Assembly: GCA_050298535.1 (NCBI GenBank) | Contig: JBNKUI010000121.1 | Location: forward strand, 27,002-91,001 | Length of the DNA stretch: 64,000 nucleotides | DNA from: JABDMH01 sp050298535 | GTDB lineage: Bacteria > Bacteroidota > Bacteroidia > Chitinophagales > Saprospiraceae | Reading direction: 5' to 3' | Shown here: positions 35,010 to 43,683 of the stretch, in pieces | How the letters are laid out: each line of letters opens with the position of its first letter | Position numbering within the stretch: position 1 is the first letter of the stretch | Notes under the pieces: generated by a model | Databases searched by the model: none | What the model was told of the DNA's origin: nothing | Seen by the model: only the letters and a program-made list of their open reading frames with translations | Made by a program: the position numbers and the translations under genes

Positions 35010-35721
35010 ACTCTGCTGTCTGGTAGAAGGACTTCGTGATCCTTCTAAAGTCTTCAGATCGCTGATATGGAGGTCCCAGTACCAATTCATATTCACTGAC
35101 ATGACGAGAGATCCTACTCATATGCAACATGATTCGATGAGGTGCCTTGGTGATCAGAGGCCGGACATGTACTAGATGATCAATAAAAAGGTCGATTTCT
35201 TCCAGAGATGACTGAACCTGCGGCAAATGACTGTGCGGTAAGATCAATGCCAGGGTACCGAAAGAATTAAGTAGATTATCGGCAAGATGTAAAAGAGTCG
35301 ATGTAGAAAGTGACTTCTGATGTCGTGCCCTGTTCTTGCTTTGATCCTGAGACATGAGACTCTCTGTGAAGAAGGGTGGATTACTGATAATTGCATCGAA
35401 ACGGCCGGGATAGCTACCTGATAAATCCAATGCATTTCCCCCTATGGATTTCAACCTGTCGGACCAGGGACTCCGGTCAAAGTTACCTTTCGCTTCTTTG
35501 CAGGCTACCGGATCAATCTCCACCCCCATTATCTCTGCCCCGGGAAACCGTTGTGCCATCATCAGACTCAACAGTCCACAGCCTGATCCGATATCGAGAA
35601 TCCGTCCGGGTCTTTCAAAAGGCGCCCAGCCACCTAATAGGATACTATCGATTCCGACTTTCATGGCACTATGTGCATGTCGGACAGTAAATTGCTGAAA
35701 GTGGAAGTCTGAAGTGATCAT
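35008..35721 (-). CDS. trmN6: tRNA1(Val) (adenine37-N6)-methyltransferase
   Basis: A 237-residue SAM-dependent methyltransferase like E. coli YfiC/TrmN6, which makes m6A37 in tRNA1(Val). Visible features: FHFQQFTVRHAHSAMKVGIDSILLGGWA at the start (only the order of motifs is diagnostic), the SAM-binding loop ILDIGSGCG (41-49), the acidic VEIDPVA strand and the amino-methylating NPPF motif (114-117). It is divergent from the helicase gene and converges on the HTH gene. Confidence 0.88.
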   Translation of the reverse strand: MITSDFHFQQFTVRHAHSAMKVGIDSILLGGWAPFERPGRILDIGSGCGLLSLMMAQRFPGAEIMGVEIDPVACKEAKGNFDRSPWSDRLKSIGGNALDLSGSYPGRFDAIISNPPFFTESLMSQDQSKNRARHQKSLSTSTLLHLADNLLNSFGTLALILPHSHLPQVQSSLEEIDLFIDHLVHVRPLITKAPHRIMLHMSRISRHVSEYELVLGPPYQRSEDFRRITKSFYQTAE

Positions 35722-35794
35722 AGCGAATAGTTAACCCAGATAATGGGCGGTGGAAGTTAGGATTATCCGTATAAAAAAGGGGATCTTCATTGCC

Positions 35795-37081
35795 ATGAAT
35801 CAGGATCCGCTGATACTAAGTGAAGATTTTAAAATTGCCCTGGACTTACTGGAAGATACCAGCTCTCACCTGTTTATCACAGGTAGGGCGGGTACCGGAA
35901 AATCAACCCTGCTGCAATTGTTCCGCAAGACCACCCGTAAAAAGGTTGTCGTACTGGCCCCTACAGGGGTGGCAGCCCTCAATGTCGAAGGCCAAACCAT
36001 TCATTCATTTTTTGGCTTCGCTCCTCGCCTTTTGACTTCGGCTGACATCAAGAAGAAGAAACGGACCAAAATGTTTGAAAAAATTGAGGTGCTCATCATC
36101 GATGAAATTTCAATGGTACGGGCGGATCAGTTGGACAATATCGACTACGCGCTACGTCTGAATCGCAGTGATCCCCGTCCCTTTGGTGGCGTACAGATGG
36201 TGTTCATCGGTGATCTGTTTCAGTTGCCCCCGGTGGTAGCTACCCCATACGAGAAACAGTACTTCCAAACCATCTATGAAACACCTTATTTCTTTTCTGC
36301 AAAGGTCCTGGAACAGGGCTTCACCCTTCATACGGTGGAATTGCATAAGATATACCGTCAGGATGAACGTCGATTCATCAACCTGCTGGAAGATATACGA
36401 TCCGGTATGGCGGATGAAGATACTCTGGAAGCACTCAATACGCGGGTTCAATCAATGGATCTTTCTCGGGATCATTACATCACACTTACCGCCCGCAATC
36501 ATGTGGCCAACTCGATCAATACGCGCGAACTCAATAAAATTGATAAGACTCGCTATGTTTTTCAGGCTAAAATTGATGGAAATTTCAATGTCAAGTTATT
36601 TCCGACAGATCAGTTGCTAGTGTTGAAGGAAGGGGCGCAGGTGATGTTTATCAAGAATGATCCCCTCAAGAAATATGTAAATGGTACGATCGGTATCATC
36701 TCTCGACTGGACGAAAAAAACATCTTTGTCAAGGTAGAGGGTCAAAAAGAACCTATAGAAGTACACCGGGAAGAATGGGAAATGCTAAAATACTCGAGCA
36801 CGTCAAAGGAAGGTGAAATCAAAACAGAAACTATTGGCACTTTCAATCAATATCCTCTGCGGCTGGCCTGGGCCATCACAGTGCACAAGAGCCAGGGTAA
36901 AACTTTTGAGAAAGTGATTATCGATCTCGGAGGTGGCGGTGCCTTCGAACATGGCCAAACCTATGTAGCGCTGAGTCGATGTAAAACACTCGAAGGGATT
37001 GTGTTGAAGCATCCTATCAAATACCGGGATGTGCTGATCGATGAGCGCATCATTGATTTTTACCAGCAGATAAGTCGATAA
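35795..37081 (+). CDS. SF1 helicase, PIF1/RecD-like
   Basis: A 428-residue ATP-dependent DNA helicase from ATG 35795; the frame is open to 35750 without a better start. Motif I (Walker A) is GRAGTGKST (30-38), motif Ia VLAPTGVAALN, motif II IIDEISMV (102-109), motif III FIGDLFQLPPV, and motifs V/VI are VHKSQGKTF and YVALSRCK near the end. All SF1B signatures of the PIF1 group are present; such proteins unwind 5'-3' and may act on G-quadruplexes or R-loops. Single gene by appearance. Confidence 0.92.
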   Translation: MNQDPLILSEDFKIALDLLEDTSSHLFITGRAGTGKSTLLQLFRKTTRKKVVVLAPTGVAALNVEGQTIHSFFGFAPRLLTSADIKKKKRTKMFEKIEVLIIDEISMVRADQLDNIDYALRLNRSDPRPFGGVQMVFIGDLFQLPPVVATPYEKQYFQTIYETPYFFSAKVLEQGFTLHTVELHKIYRQDERRFINLLEDIRSGMADEDTLEALNTRVQSMDLSRDHYITLTARNHVANSINTRELNKIDKTRYVFQAKIDGNFNVKLFPTDQLLVLKEGAQVMFIKNDPLKKYVNGTIGIISRLDEKNIFVKVEGQKEPIEVHREEWEMLKYSSTSKEGEIKTETIGTFNQYPLRLAWAITVHKSQGKTFEKVIIDLGGGGAFEHGQTYVALSRCKTLEGIVLKHPIKYRDVLIDERIIDFYQQISR

Positions 37082-37095
37082 AATGCTAACAAAAG

Positions 37096-37140
37096 AAATC
37101 AGATTTCGTATTTTAAAAACAACAAACTGAGATCTGATTT
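37096..37140. repeat. 9-bp inverted repeat between helicase and small membrane peptide
   Basis: AAATCAGAT (37096-37104) and ATCTGATTT (37132-37140) are perfectly complementary, spaced 27 bases, directly after the helicase stop. It may be a weak terminator or an operator; no T tract follows. Confidence 0.4.
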
Positions 37141-37144
37141 TACC

Positions 37145-37276
37145 ATGACATCAAGACGCAAACGACGAAAGGCCCGCAGGGATCAAAAACAGGAAAAAAG
37201 ATTCTTCATAGTGGTGATTATTGTCACAATCATCCTTCTGGTGTTGGGCTTTATCTTCTATACCTCTACTAATTGA
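37145..37276 (+). CDS. 43-residue single-span membrane peptide
   Basis: A short frame with ATG at 37145 and TGA at 37274-37276. The N-terminal 19 residues are strongly basic (SRRKRRKARRDQKQEKR) and are followed by one hydrophobic helix (FFIVVIIVTIILLVLGFIFY), giving a textbook small N-in membrane protein. The clean partition of charge and hydrophobicity makes chance unlikely. It follows the helicase gene by 63 bases on the same strand. Function unknown. Confidence 0.55.
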   Translation: MTSRRKRRKARRDQKQEKRFFIVVIIVTIILLVLGFIFYTSTN

Positions 37277-37340
37277 TACCTGGTGTAGTCCTGCAGGCAG
37301 TGGGTGACCCTATTTCAATGCAATTCAGCGTTGTATCCCT

Positions 37341-37805
37341 CTAGGGACAATCCTCCTCATTCACGATACGCTGCCGTTCTGCCCTCAAAGCTTCTACCAG
37401 CACATGTATCTCCTGATCAAGTGAAGGGTCGATGGTGATCATATGACTTCGGGAGGGGGTGACGACTTTAATAAACTCAGCCCCCTGGTCCACACAATCA
37501 GGACATCCATATACACTATCCAACATAAAGAATTGATCATCAACAAAGGAAGTTAAATCAGACCAGGTTTGATCTGCCAATGATACCTCACAAACCTTAG
37601 GTTCTACCTCATTTGTAAATGCAGGCCCCGATTGACGATAGATGGTCTGTCCCTTGCGCATGGTAAATTCGTGTGTACAGTATCCTATACAGAATCCATA
37701 TTTAGTGCCCGATACGATCTCAGTCACCATGTTGGGATCCATGCTTTCTTGTTTATCACACGCCAGGGTGCTCACTAACATTATCAGAAAAATAAGTCTC
37801 CACAT
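37341..37805 (-). CDS. Small lipoprotein with six conserved-looking cysteines
   Basis: A 154-residue lipoprotein (signal MWRLIFLIMLVSTLAC, lipidated Cys16). The mature domain has GFCIGYCTHEFTMRKG and YGCPDCVDQGAEFIKV, a pattern of paired cysteines that suggests disulfides or metal binding, and a final Cys near the end. Bacteroidota encode many small lipoproteins of this style; I do not recognise a named domain. It is convergent with the 43-residue peptide gene and divergent from miaE. Confidence 0.75.
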   Translation of the reverse strand: MWRLIFLIMLVSTLACDKQESMDPNMVTEIVSGTKYGFCIGYCTHEFTMRKGQTIYRQSGPAFTNEVEPKVCEVSLADQTWSDLTSFVDDQFFMLDSVYGCPDCVDQGAEFIKVVTPSRSHMITIDPSLDQEIHVLVEALRAERQRIVNEEDCP

Positions 37806-37896
37806 GTCTATTTGAGTATTGCTTCTATCTCTATAGACGCGCCATACCCCCTTTTATGTTTGGTCCTGAATAGTATTTTTGCAAAAAAAGAAGAGC

Positions 37897-38481
37897 ATGA
37901 AGCTGAATCTGGATATTAAGATCCCCAGTAGCGAGGCATGGCTGGAGGCGGTGATGAACGATTTCAATGCCTTTCTGCAAGACCATGCAGATTGTGAAAG
38001 AAAAGCGTCCTCAATGGCCATGAGTTTCGTTGCCAAGTATCCGGATCGGGTGGAAATCATCCCCGAATTGATCGAAACAGCCATCGAAGAGCTGGAGCAC
38101 TTCCAACAAGTATATCAACTTCTGAAAGATCGCGGACAACGCCTGCTACATTCCATTGGAGAAGATCCCTATGCCAAGCAACTCGTCAAACAATGTCATT
38201 CGGGTAAAATTGAGCGTTTTCTGGACCGACTACTTATCGCCTCGGTGATGGAAACCCGGGGAGCTGAACGGTTTAAGATGGTGTCGGATGCACAGGAAGA
38301 ACCCACTTTGTTTAGATTTTATAAAGACCTGTGGACCTCAGAAGCCAAGCATGGACACATCTTCGTCAAGATGGCGCTGCACTACTTTGATAAAGACCAG
38401 GTCTATGATCGACTTGATTGGTGGTTGGATCGAGAAGCTGAAATCATCAAAGCACTCCCTATTCGTCCTGCATTGCACTAG
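37897..38481 (+). CDS. miaE: tRNA-(ms2io6A)-hydroxylase MiaE-like
   Basis: A 194-residue non-heme di-iron protein from ATG 37897 (an in-frame TTG lies 18 bases earlier). Iron ligands are visible in a four-helix bundle: Glu34 in DHADCERKA, EELEHF (Glu65, His68), METRGAERF and SEAKHGHIF. MiaE hydroxylates the isopentenyl side chain of A37 in tRNA using O2. Length fits the family. Start of a lone plus-strand gene divergent from the small lipoprotein. Confidence 0.88.
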   Translation: MKLNLDIKIPSSEAWLEAVMNDFNAFLQDHADCERKASSMAMSFVAKYPDRVEIIPELIETAIEELEHFQQVYQLLKDRGQRLLHSIGEDPYAKQLVKQCHSGKIERFLDRLLIASVMETRGAERFKMVSDAQEEPTLFRFYKDLWTSEAKHGHIFVKMALHYFDKDQVYDRLDWWLDREAEIIKALPIRPALH

Positions 38482-38520
38482 TGAACTGGATCATATGATC
38501 CTCCCCTAATGTTTCTCGGA

Positions 38521-39771
38521 TCAGAAGGACGTATATCGAGTATTTTTATCATGCTCACGATACCATTCAAGCAGGGTACCTAAAGAAAGTGGACCTGCAT
38601 CTCCACCTAATACCTGGATAAGCTTTAAAGCTTCATTAGGTACCGGTCGATCTGGAAAGATGGGCCGGATCACATCATGCAGATATTTCATAAGCCTAAA
38701 GGCATTGAACCATTGAAAAAATCGCTTTTCGAATGTGCTGACTGAACGGGTTTGTTCCAGCATATCCTCCATACCTTCCACACCCAGCTGGTCTTGGAGA
38801 AAACCGGAAAGATATCCATTGTGATTTTGCAACCAGGGAGTGATGCCACCCGTTTCGAATAGCAGGGGAAGACTATCCCGAAGTTCAGCTAACGTCTCAA
38901 ATCCCTCGAATGCATAGGTACATTGAGGATGTCCCAGCAATTGTTGGCTGATGGCTTTACCCGTGCCAAAAGGGACCCGATCGGAAGTTCTTCCCGAGGG
39001 TCGAACGGTGGTCGTATTAATGTCACCATGCCGGATTATATCGATAAACTTATGTAAGAAATAGAAGTCCTCTCCCGCTTTTCTCACATTCATCCCTCCT
39101 CGCTTTTGGTAGGCATCACTTCGTACCACCATACAGGATCCAATAGTCTGGTAAGCAAATGGAAGTCGGACCCACCGTTGGGCATCAATAAAATATCGCA
39201 GGTGTAATTCGTAGAGCCGAATGGCTTCTACTTCTTTGGGGTTCGGTGTTTCCACGTGCTCAAAATGTATGCCCCCAGACCAAAGGTTTTCATGATTTCT
39301 GAAGAAAGTCTGAATGGCTGTGAAATAATTTCCATCCACCCTGCAATCCGCATCGAGATTGACAATCAAGCCATTAATGCCTACCTGACCAAACCGGCGT
39401 ACACCTTCATCCATACCAATTTTCCGGGCAAGACCTACTCCTCCCCTTTTGTTGGAGAGATTATCGATTAGTGCGCAATATAATTTCAACCAGTCAGGAC
39501 ATTTTTCTGAAGCCCATTGTAACACCTGATCGTAGGTTAATTTATTCTGACTTTTTATATCTGCATTTTCATCCTCCCGGTTATTTACTACTATGAGCGC
39601 TTCTACGATTCCTTCAGGTGGATCACAATCTGCTAAACTTTCCAGGGTGGTTAGAATATTAAATTCGTTGAAAGCAGGAATTACTAAAAATATTTTCAGA
39701 TCTGGTGAAGGATCCTCTAAAACAAGTCGGTCAAAAATTGCATGCTTTTCCAGATAAGTTAGCTTCGCCAT
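38521..39771 (-). CDS. Family 2-like glycosyltransferase
   Basis: A 416-residue enzyme from ATG 39771. The GT-A core starts at LKIFLVIPAFNE (26-36); the DxD-type metal/nucleotide site is Asp140-Ala-Asp142 (VNLDADC), and GEDFYFLHKF is the acceptor-side ED motif. No membrane segments. It starts in the stop codon of the WbqC-like gene (TAATG), so the two are translated together. The sugar and acceptor are unknown; a role in surface polysaccharide or glycolipid synthesis is the reasonable guess. Confidence 0.85.
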   Translation of the reverse strand: MAKLTYLEKHAIFDRLVLEDPSPDLKIFLVIPAFNEFNILTTLESLADCDPPEGIVEALIVVNNREDENADIKSQNKLTYDQVLQWASEKCPDWLKLYCALIDNLSNKRGGVGLARKIGMDEGVRRFGQVGINGLIVNLDADCRVDGNYFTAIQTFFRNHENLWSGGIHFEHVETPNPKEVEAIRLYELHLRYFIDAQRWVRLPFAYQTIGSCMVVRSDAYQKRGGMNVRKAGEDFYFLHKFIDIIRHGDINTTTVRPSGRTSDRVPFGTGKAISQQLLGHPQCTYAFEGFETLAELRDSLPLLFETGGITPWLQNHNGYLSGFLQDQLGVEGMEDMLEQTRSVSTFEKRFFQWFNAFRLMKYLHDVIRPIFPDRPVPNEALKLIQVLGGDAGPLSLGTLLEWYREHDKNTRYTSF

Positions 39772-40391
39772 TAATTCACCGAAATATGCGTGGAAAAATC
39801 TTGCAGCATCAATCCTGCTGCCGGTCCCTGGCAAAACAGTAAATCAATCATGCTGAGATTTGGTAAAAAACCCAGGCGATCCTCAAATACTTGTGGATAC
39901 TTAAGAGTATTCCATAGCTGATAATTACGAGGATTACAGGTATTTCTTTTGTCCAATGAACCTATATTTTTATGAAATGTATCTGTGTATTGAATAGATT
40001 TTAAATCAGCCAATTGATAAATAAACCAATCCATTAAATTCTTATTCAATAAAAAAATGAATGGTTCCTTTTTTAATAATATTTCTTTCAGTCCATCGAT
40101 ATAATGCTCATAAAAAGGTGCACTTTGATATGCCGTCTTTAATGCGGATAAGTGTTTACGTGGCCAATCCTCATCGTAGCTGATCTCAACCTTTGTGATG
40201 GGTTTTTGTTGATTTTTTCCCTTTCGTAAAGGGATAGTCAAAAGCTGTGGACCATTGGGCCCGGCAATTATGCATCGATTTCTAAAGGAACGTTTCTGAT
40301 AATTTTCATGTATTTCCACATAGACCCCTTGCTGTGCATGTAGTGCAAAGAAGTATTGTGACGGTAGAAACTGTGTTTCGATGGTGACCAT
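39771..40391 (-). CDS. WbqC family protein
   Basis: A 206-residue WbqC-like protein from ATG 40391 (MVTIETQFLPSQYFFALH); an upstream ATG at 40409 is also in frame. Typical segments are YQKRSFRNRCIIAGPNGPQ, the Lys/Gly-rich TIPLRKG and the helical KTAYQSAPFYEHY. WbqC proteins occur in O-antigen gene clusters and may act on sugar-linked amino groups, but their chemistry is not established. Coupled to the glycosyltransferase by a TAATG overlap. Confidence 0.82.
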   Translation of the reverse strand: MVTIETQFLPSQYFFALHAQQGVYVEIHENYQKRSFRNRCIIAGPNGPQLLTIPLRKGKNQQKPITKVEISYDEDWPRKHLSALKTAYQSAPFYEHYIDGLKEILLKKEPFIFLLNKNLMDWFIYQLADLKSIQYTDTFHKNIGSLDKRNTCNPRNYQLWNTLKYPQVFEDRLGFLPNLSMIDLLFCQGPAAGLMLQDFSTHISVN

Positions 40392-40435
40392 ATCTACTAA
40401 AAGCCGCAAAGATAACCATTCAACAACAGTGAAGA

Positions 40436-40472
40436 AAAGATGGTGAAATCTATTCCATGGAGATCTTCACCA
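40436..40472 (-). terminator. Terminator-like hairpin after the sigma/SprB operon
   Basis: TGGTGAAATCT pairs with AGAT-C-TTCACCA (one bulged base) around a 9-base loop; on the minus strand it is followed by CTTTTCTTC. It begins 19 bases after the stop of the SprB-type lipoprotein gene. Confidence 0.6.
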
Positions 40473-40490
40473 CGCAGTAAGCACATGAAA

Positions 40491-41591
40491 TTAATCCGGA
40501 TAAGCAAAAGCAAAGACTCCCGAACCTGCTACCTTTTTATGTGCACTTTTGTCGCCTTCTTTATAGAGAATGCATTCAAAGGAGAGCGATACTTTTTTTG
40601 TACGCTGTCCCTTCTCGTTGATTTCGAAGTCCTCTACCTGCGAGACATTGAAGGAAGCATCCGATGGTTGCTGGATGAAATTGGATCGAAAAACATTTCC
40701 ATCCTGATCTATAAATCGAAGATATACTTTTCCGTAGTCACGCTCATCCCTATCGAATAATCGCTCTGTTTTGTATTCAAAACTTGCGATACAATAGTCA
40801 TCATTGGCCAGTCCCGGTCGAAGTCCGACGCTGGAGGCACTTTCGCATCCATTAGCATCAACTACATGCACATTGAGTTGCTGTGTCACTGCATCATTAG
40901 CGGAGGGTAATGGAGCAATAGAGTCTGTACTTCCAGAACTCCAGGTATATTTGAAAGGTGCCACCCCATTGGAACGAGGGATCACCCTGCCACCATCCAC
41001 AATCAGACGCGTAGCACATCCTCCGGTAGCCGGATGTATAGTCTGCAATTGTTCACTGACACAGCTGCCCGTCATAGTACGCATTTCGACAAGCGTGGGC
41101 TCATCGTATCTGACATTTAGGATGAGCTGTGATTCCTTCGTTTTCCGTTCATTATTGATGGTCCAGGTATTTCCAGATGCATTGGTATTATTTTCTGGAC
41201 CATGCAAAGTGATGCGAACGGAGTCACTTCGATATTCAGCCGCATATTCATAGCTGCCTTTTCGAATCGCACGATCAATATTAAAGGTGGAAGGGTCATA
41301 AGCATCCGGATTTCTAATGACTATTTCTAATGACCCAGGACAATTGTCGGTACATGATTCTGGTCGAATCAATGCCTCTAAATCAAGCACTTGCCGATCG
41401 CGCTTAAAATCAGCGTCCATAACATATCCACCTCTCCCTGCCGACAGGTCGATATCCAAATCACCAATTTGTATATCCGAATAAAAGACCGGTACTGCTT
41501 CCTCCACTGGAACAGGAATATCTACCTTATTGCAGCCCGAAAGCACAATTAGTATAATAGAAAGTCCTGGTAGTATTCTTTTTATTTTCAT
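40491..41591 (-). CDS. Lipoprotein with one SprB/PKD-like repeat
   Basis: A 366-residue lipoprotein from ATG 41591 (MKIKRILPGLSIILIVLSGC, lipidated Cys20). An N-terminal beta-rich domain (with RPESCTDNCPGSLEIVIRNP) is followed at about 185-260 by one SprB-type repeat (GVAPFKYTWSSGSTDS ... VHVVDANGCESAS) and a C-terminal domain ending FAYPD. It starts in the stop codon of the anti-sigma/barrel gene (TGATG), so they are translated together. The repeat links it to the large seven-repeat protein encoded at 43684-45867. Confidence 0.8.
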   Translation of the reverse strand: MKIKRILPGLSIILIVLSGCNKVDIPVPVEEAVPVFYSDIQIGDLDIDLSAGRGGYVMDADFKRDRQVLDLEALIRPESCTDNCPGSLEIVIRNPDAYDPSTFNIDRAIRKGSYEYAAEYRSDSVRITLHGPENNTNASGNTWTINNERKTKESQLILNVRYDEPTLVEMRTMTGSCVSEQLQTIHPATGGCATRLIVDGGRVIPRSNGVAPFKYTWSSGSTDSIAPLPSANDAVTQQLNVHVVDANGCESASSVGLRPGLANDDYCIASFEYKTERLFDRDERDYGKVYLRFIDQDGNVFRSNFIQQPSDASFNVSQVEDFEINEKGQRTKKVSLSFECILYKEGDKSAHKKVAGSGVFAFAYPD

Positions 41592-42823
41592 CACTTTACA
41601 TAGTAAATCACCTGCATTCCCATATACCACTTGCGATACAACTGTCCCCTATTGTCAGGTAATCCGGGGTACAATTTCCCTGGATTTATAAAGACGGAGA
41701 CTCCTGTCTTCAGATATGGGTTTACCTGATACTTATAACCTAAAAATAATTCAGCACTCACGTTTTTCATATCACCTGTTTCGATCCATCCACTATTGAG
41801 GCTTTCCACTATCTGTACTTCCTGATCCACCACGGCCACTTCCCGTAAAGTGCCACGTGCACCCAGCAATAGATCAATAGCTAAGCCCAGCTCCATATGA
41901 TGTCGCTGAAACGATCGCCCGAGGTAAATCGGCGTACGTAAAAACTGAAGACTATTTGCCTGCAATCCATATGTTTCTTCACGAGCCGAAAATCCAAACG
42001 AAGTGAAAGACTCAAACTTCGAGAATCCTTGTTCATTTACTCTCATATGAAAAGAGGGGCTAGCTCCGACATACCAATGATCATTTATGGGTTTCTCTAC
42101 ATTAAATCCAAGCTGCATACCTTGTAGTGGAGACTGTTCCGGTGTTGGATTTATCATCAGCATTCCCGACCAGGCATACCTCAATGGCAATTTTTTAGGA
42201 GTGGTAAATAGCTTTTCTTCTCGATAAGGAAGAGGCAACAGACGGCCAGGCTCATCAACAATATACATGGCCAGTGAAGGTATGCATTCGGTCTGCTCCG
42301 CCTGACGCATCCACGCTGGTTGATCAGCGTGATCCTGAGAGGCAGGCTGAAGCGAATCAGTATCAATCACTTTTACTACATCGCGATTTTGATCAGCAAC
42401 TAAAGTGACTGGGACATCATGAACTTGGTCTGTATTCGGTACGATAGCTACCGCCTTACTTGTTTTTTCTTCAATTGAATTACTCGAATTCTGAGTGCTA
42501 AATTCTGCGTTCTTTTCATGAATAGTTTTCTCACCTTCTAAGGTATATGAGTCAGTTGACTTTTTCTCGACCTTTTCTGTCTTCTGTTTTTCCGACTGAC
42601 CAGGCTCAATTGATTCATCGTCAACATCAGAATGATGCCAGGTAAATACCAAGGCAACTAAAATAAATACAATACTCGATCCCGCAATCCACCAGAAGAC
42701 GGGTTTGCGCCTTTTGTCCTCATGCAACATAGCACGCATAGCCTCCCACTCTGCTCCCGATGGAGATTTATCAGAGTGCAATAATCTATCTCTAAAAAAC
42801 TGATCTAGTTTGTGATCGTCCAT
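41591..42823 (-). CDS. Anti-sigma-like single-span protein fused to an outer-membrane beta-barrel domain
   Basis: A 410-residue two-part protein. Residues 1-41 are cytoplasmic, charged and helical (KLDQFFRDRLLHSDKSPSG), resembling short anti-sigma regions found beside ECF sigma genes in Saprospiraceae. A transmembrane helix covers 42-61. Residues 65-195 are a hydrophilic periplasmic linker. From about 205 on there are alternating strands (WSGMLMINPTPEQ, GMQLGFNVEKPI, DHWYVGASPSFHMRV, ending WYMGMQVIYYVK) as in outer-membrane barrel proteins of the porin/OMP_b-brl type. If real, one chain would link a cytoplasmic sigma factor to the outer membrane. It lies 27 bases after the sigma gene. Confidence 0.75.
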   Translation of the reverse strand: MDDHKLDQFFRDRLLHSDKSPSGAEWEAMRAMLHEDKRRKPVFWWIAGSSIVFILVALVFTWHHSDVDDESIEPGQSEKQKTEKVEKKSTDSYTLEGEKTIHEKNAEFSTQNSSNSIEEKTSKAVAIVPNTDQVHDVPVTLVADQNRDVVKVIDTDSLQPASQDHADQPAWMRQAEQTECIPSLAMYIVDEPGRLLPLPYREEKLFTTPKKLPLRYAWSGMLMINPTPEQSPLQGMQLGFNVEKPINDHWYVGASPSFHMRVNEQGFSKFESFTSFGFSAREETYGLQANSLQFLRTPIYLGRSFQRHHMELGLAIDLLLGARGTLREVAVVDQEVQIVESLNSGWIETGDMKNVSAELFLGYKYQVNPYLKTGVSVFINPGKLYPGLPDNRGQLYRKWYMGMQVIYYVK

Positions 42824-42850
42824 TTCTGTTTCTTTCTACATCAGATTTAT

Positions 42851-43453
42851 TTAAACTCTTTGCCTTCTCTCTTCGCCTGGTTCATGATTTCTTATTCTTC
42901 CCGCAGTCTTTTGCATCGACTTTAATCTCAATTGCAATTTGGTGCGCGCATGCGACAAATGCCATTTTGAAGTCCCCATCTTTATACCCAGCATCTTACA
43001 AATTTCCTTATGAGAATATCCATCTATTGCAAATAAATTAAAGACTGTTGCGGACATGGGTGGAAGCTCTTTAATTATCTCTTTTAGTTGCTCAGCATCA
43101 AATAGTTTATCTGCCAAATTAAAGTCCACATGGGTGGTAGCCCTGGAATCTGGCAATTCTTCGCTATATAAAATCGTCTTCTTATATTTTCTGTGTTTTC
43201 TATGATGATCAATGCAATTATTTATCATGATTCTTCTTATCCATGCTTCAAAAGGTACTGTCAGGTTATAATTTCGTAGGCCCTTTGCTATTTTCATAAA
43301 AGCACTATTTATTAGTATGCAACACTCATCTTCATCTACTGCATACCTGGAGCCGATCCCATGCAGTACACCATAGCACATCTCGTACAGCCGGTACAGA
43401 GCCTTTTCATCTCCCTTTTCACTTGCTTGTAGTAGTGTATGATCTACTTGCAT
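42851..43453 (-). CDS. ECF-type sigma-70 family factor
   Basis: A 200-residue sigma factor with region 2 (about 17-85, RLYEMCYGVLHGIGSRY ... FEAWIRRIMINNCIDHHRKH) and region 4 (about 125-180, ELPPMSATVFNLFAIDGYSHKEICKMLGI). No sigma3 region, as in the extracytoplasmic group. It precedes the anti-sigma/barrel gene and would be held at the membrane until a surface signal releases it. It has a basic C-terminal tail. An inverted repeat (43474-43508) lies just upstream. Confidence 0.92.
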   Translation of the reverse strand: MQVDHTLLQASEKGDEKALYRLYEMCYGVLHGIGSRYAVDEDECCILINSAFMKIAKGLRNYNLTVPFEAWIRRIMINNCIDHHRKHRKYKKTILYSEELPDSRATTHVDFNLADKLFDAEQLKEIIKELPPMSATVFNLFAIDGYSHKEICKMLGIKMGTSKWHLSHARTKLQLRLKSMQKTAGRIRNHEPGEERRQRV

Positions 43454-43473
43454 AAATCTATTTAATCAATCTC

Positions 43474-43508
43474 CTGTCTACTTACATAAAGTACTGCGCT
43501 ATAGACAG
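43474..43508. promoter_or_regulatory. Inverted repeat upstream of the sigma factor gene
   Basis: CTGTCTA and TAGACAG are perfect inverted arms 21 bases apart, 20-55 bases in front of the sigma factor start codon. Around them TACTTAC occurs twice. It could be a regulator site or part of the 5' untranslated region. Confidence 0.4.
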
Positions 43509-43683
43509 TTACTTACTTCATGTAATACATTGCAAAAACCGTGCGCAGGCTGTCCTGTGAGGGTTTCATTCACTCATCAGGACTTCCTGCACATCCTTGA
43601 AATTGGGTTTTGATCGGGATCCAATCATAAGGTGGTTTTCTAAGCCTAAAGTAATATCAGGATTCATTTCACTTTTTGATAGA

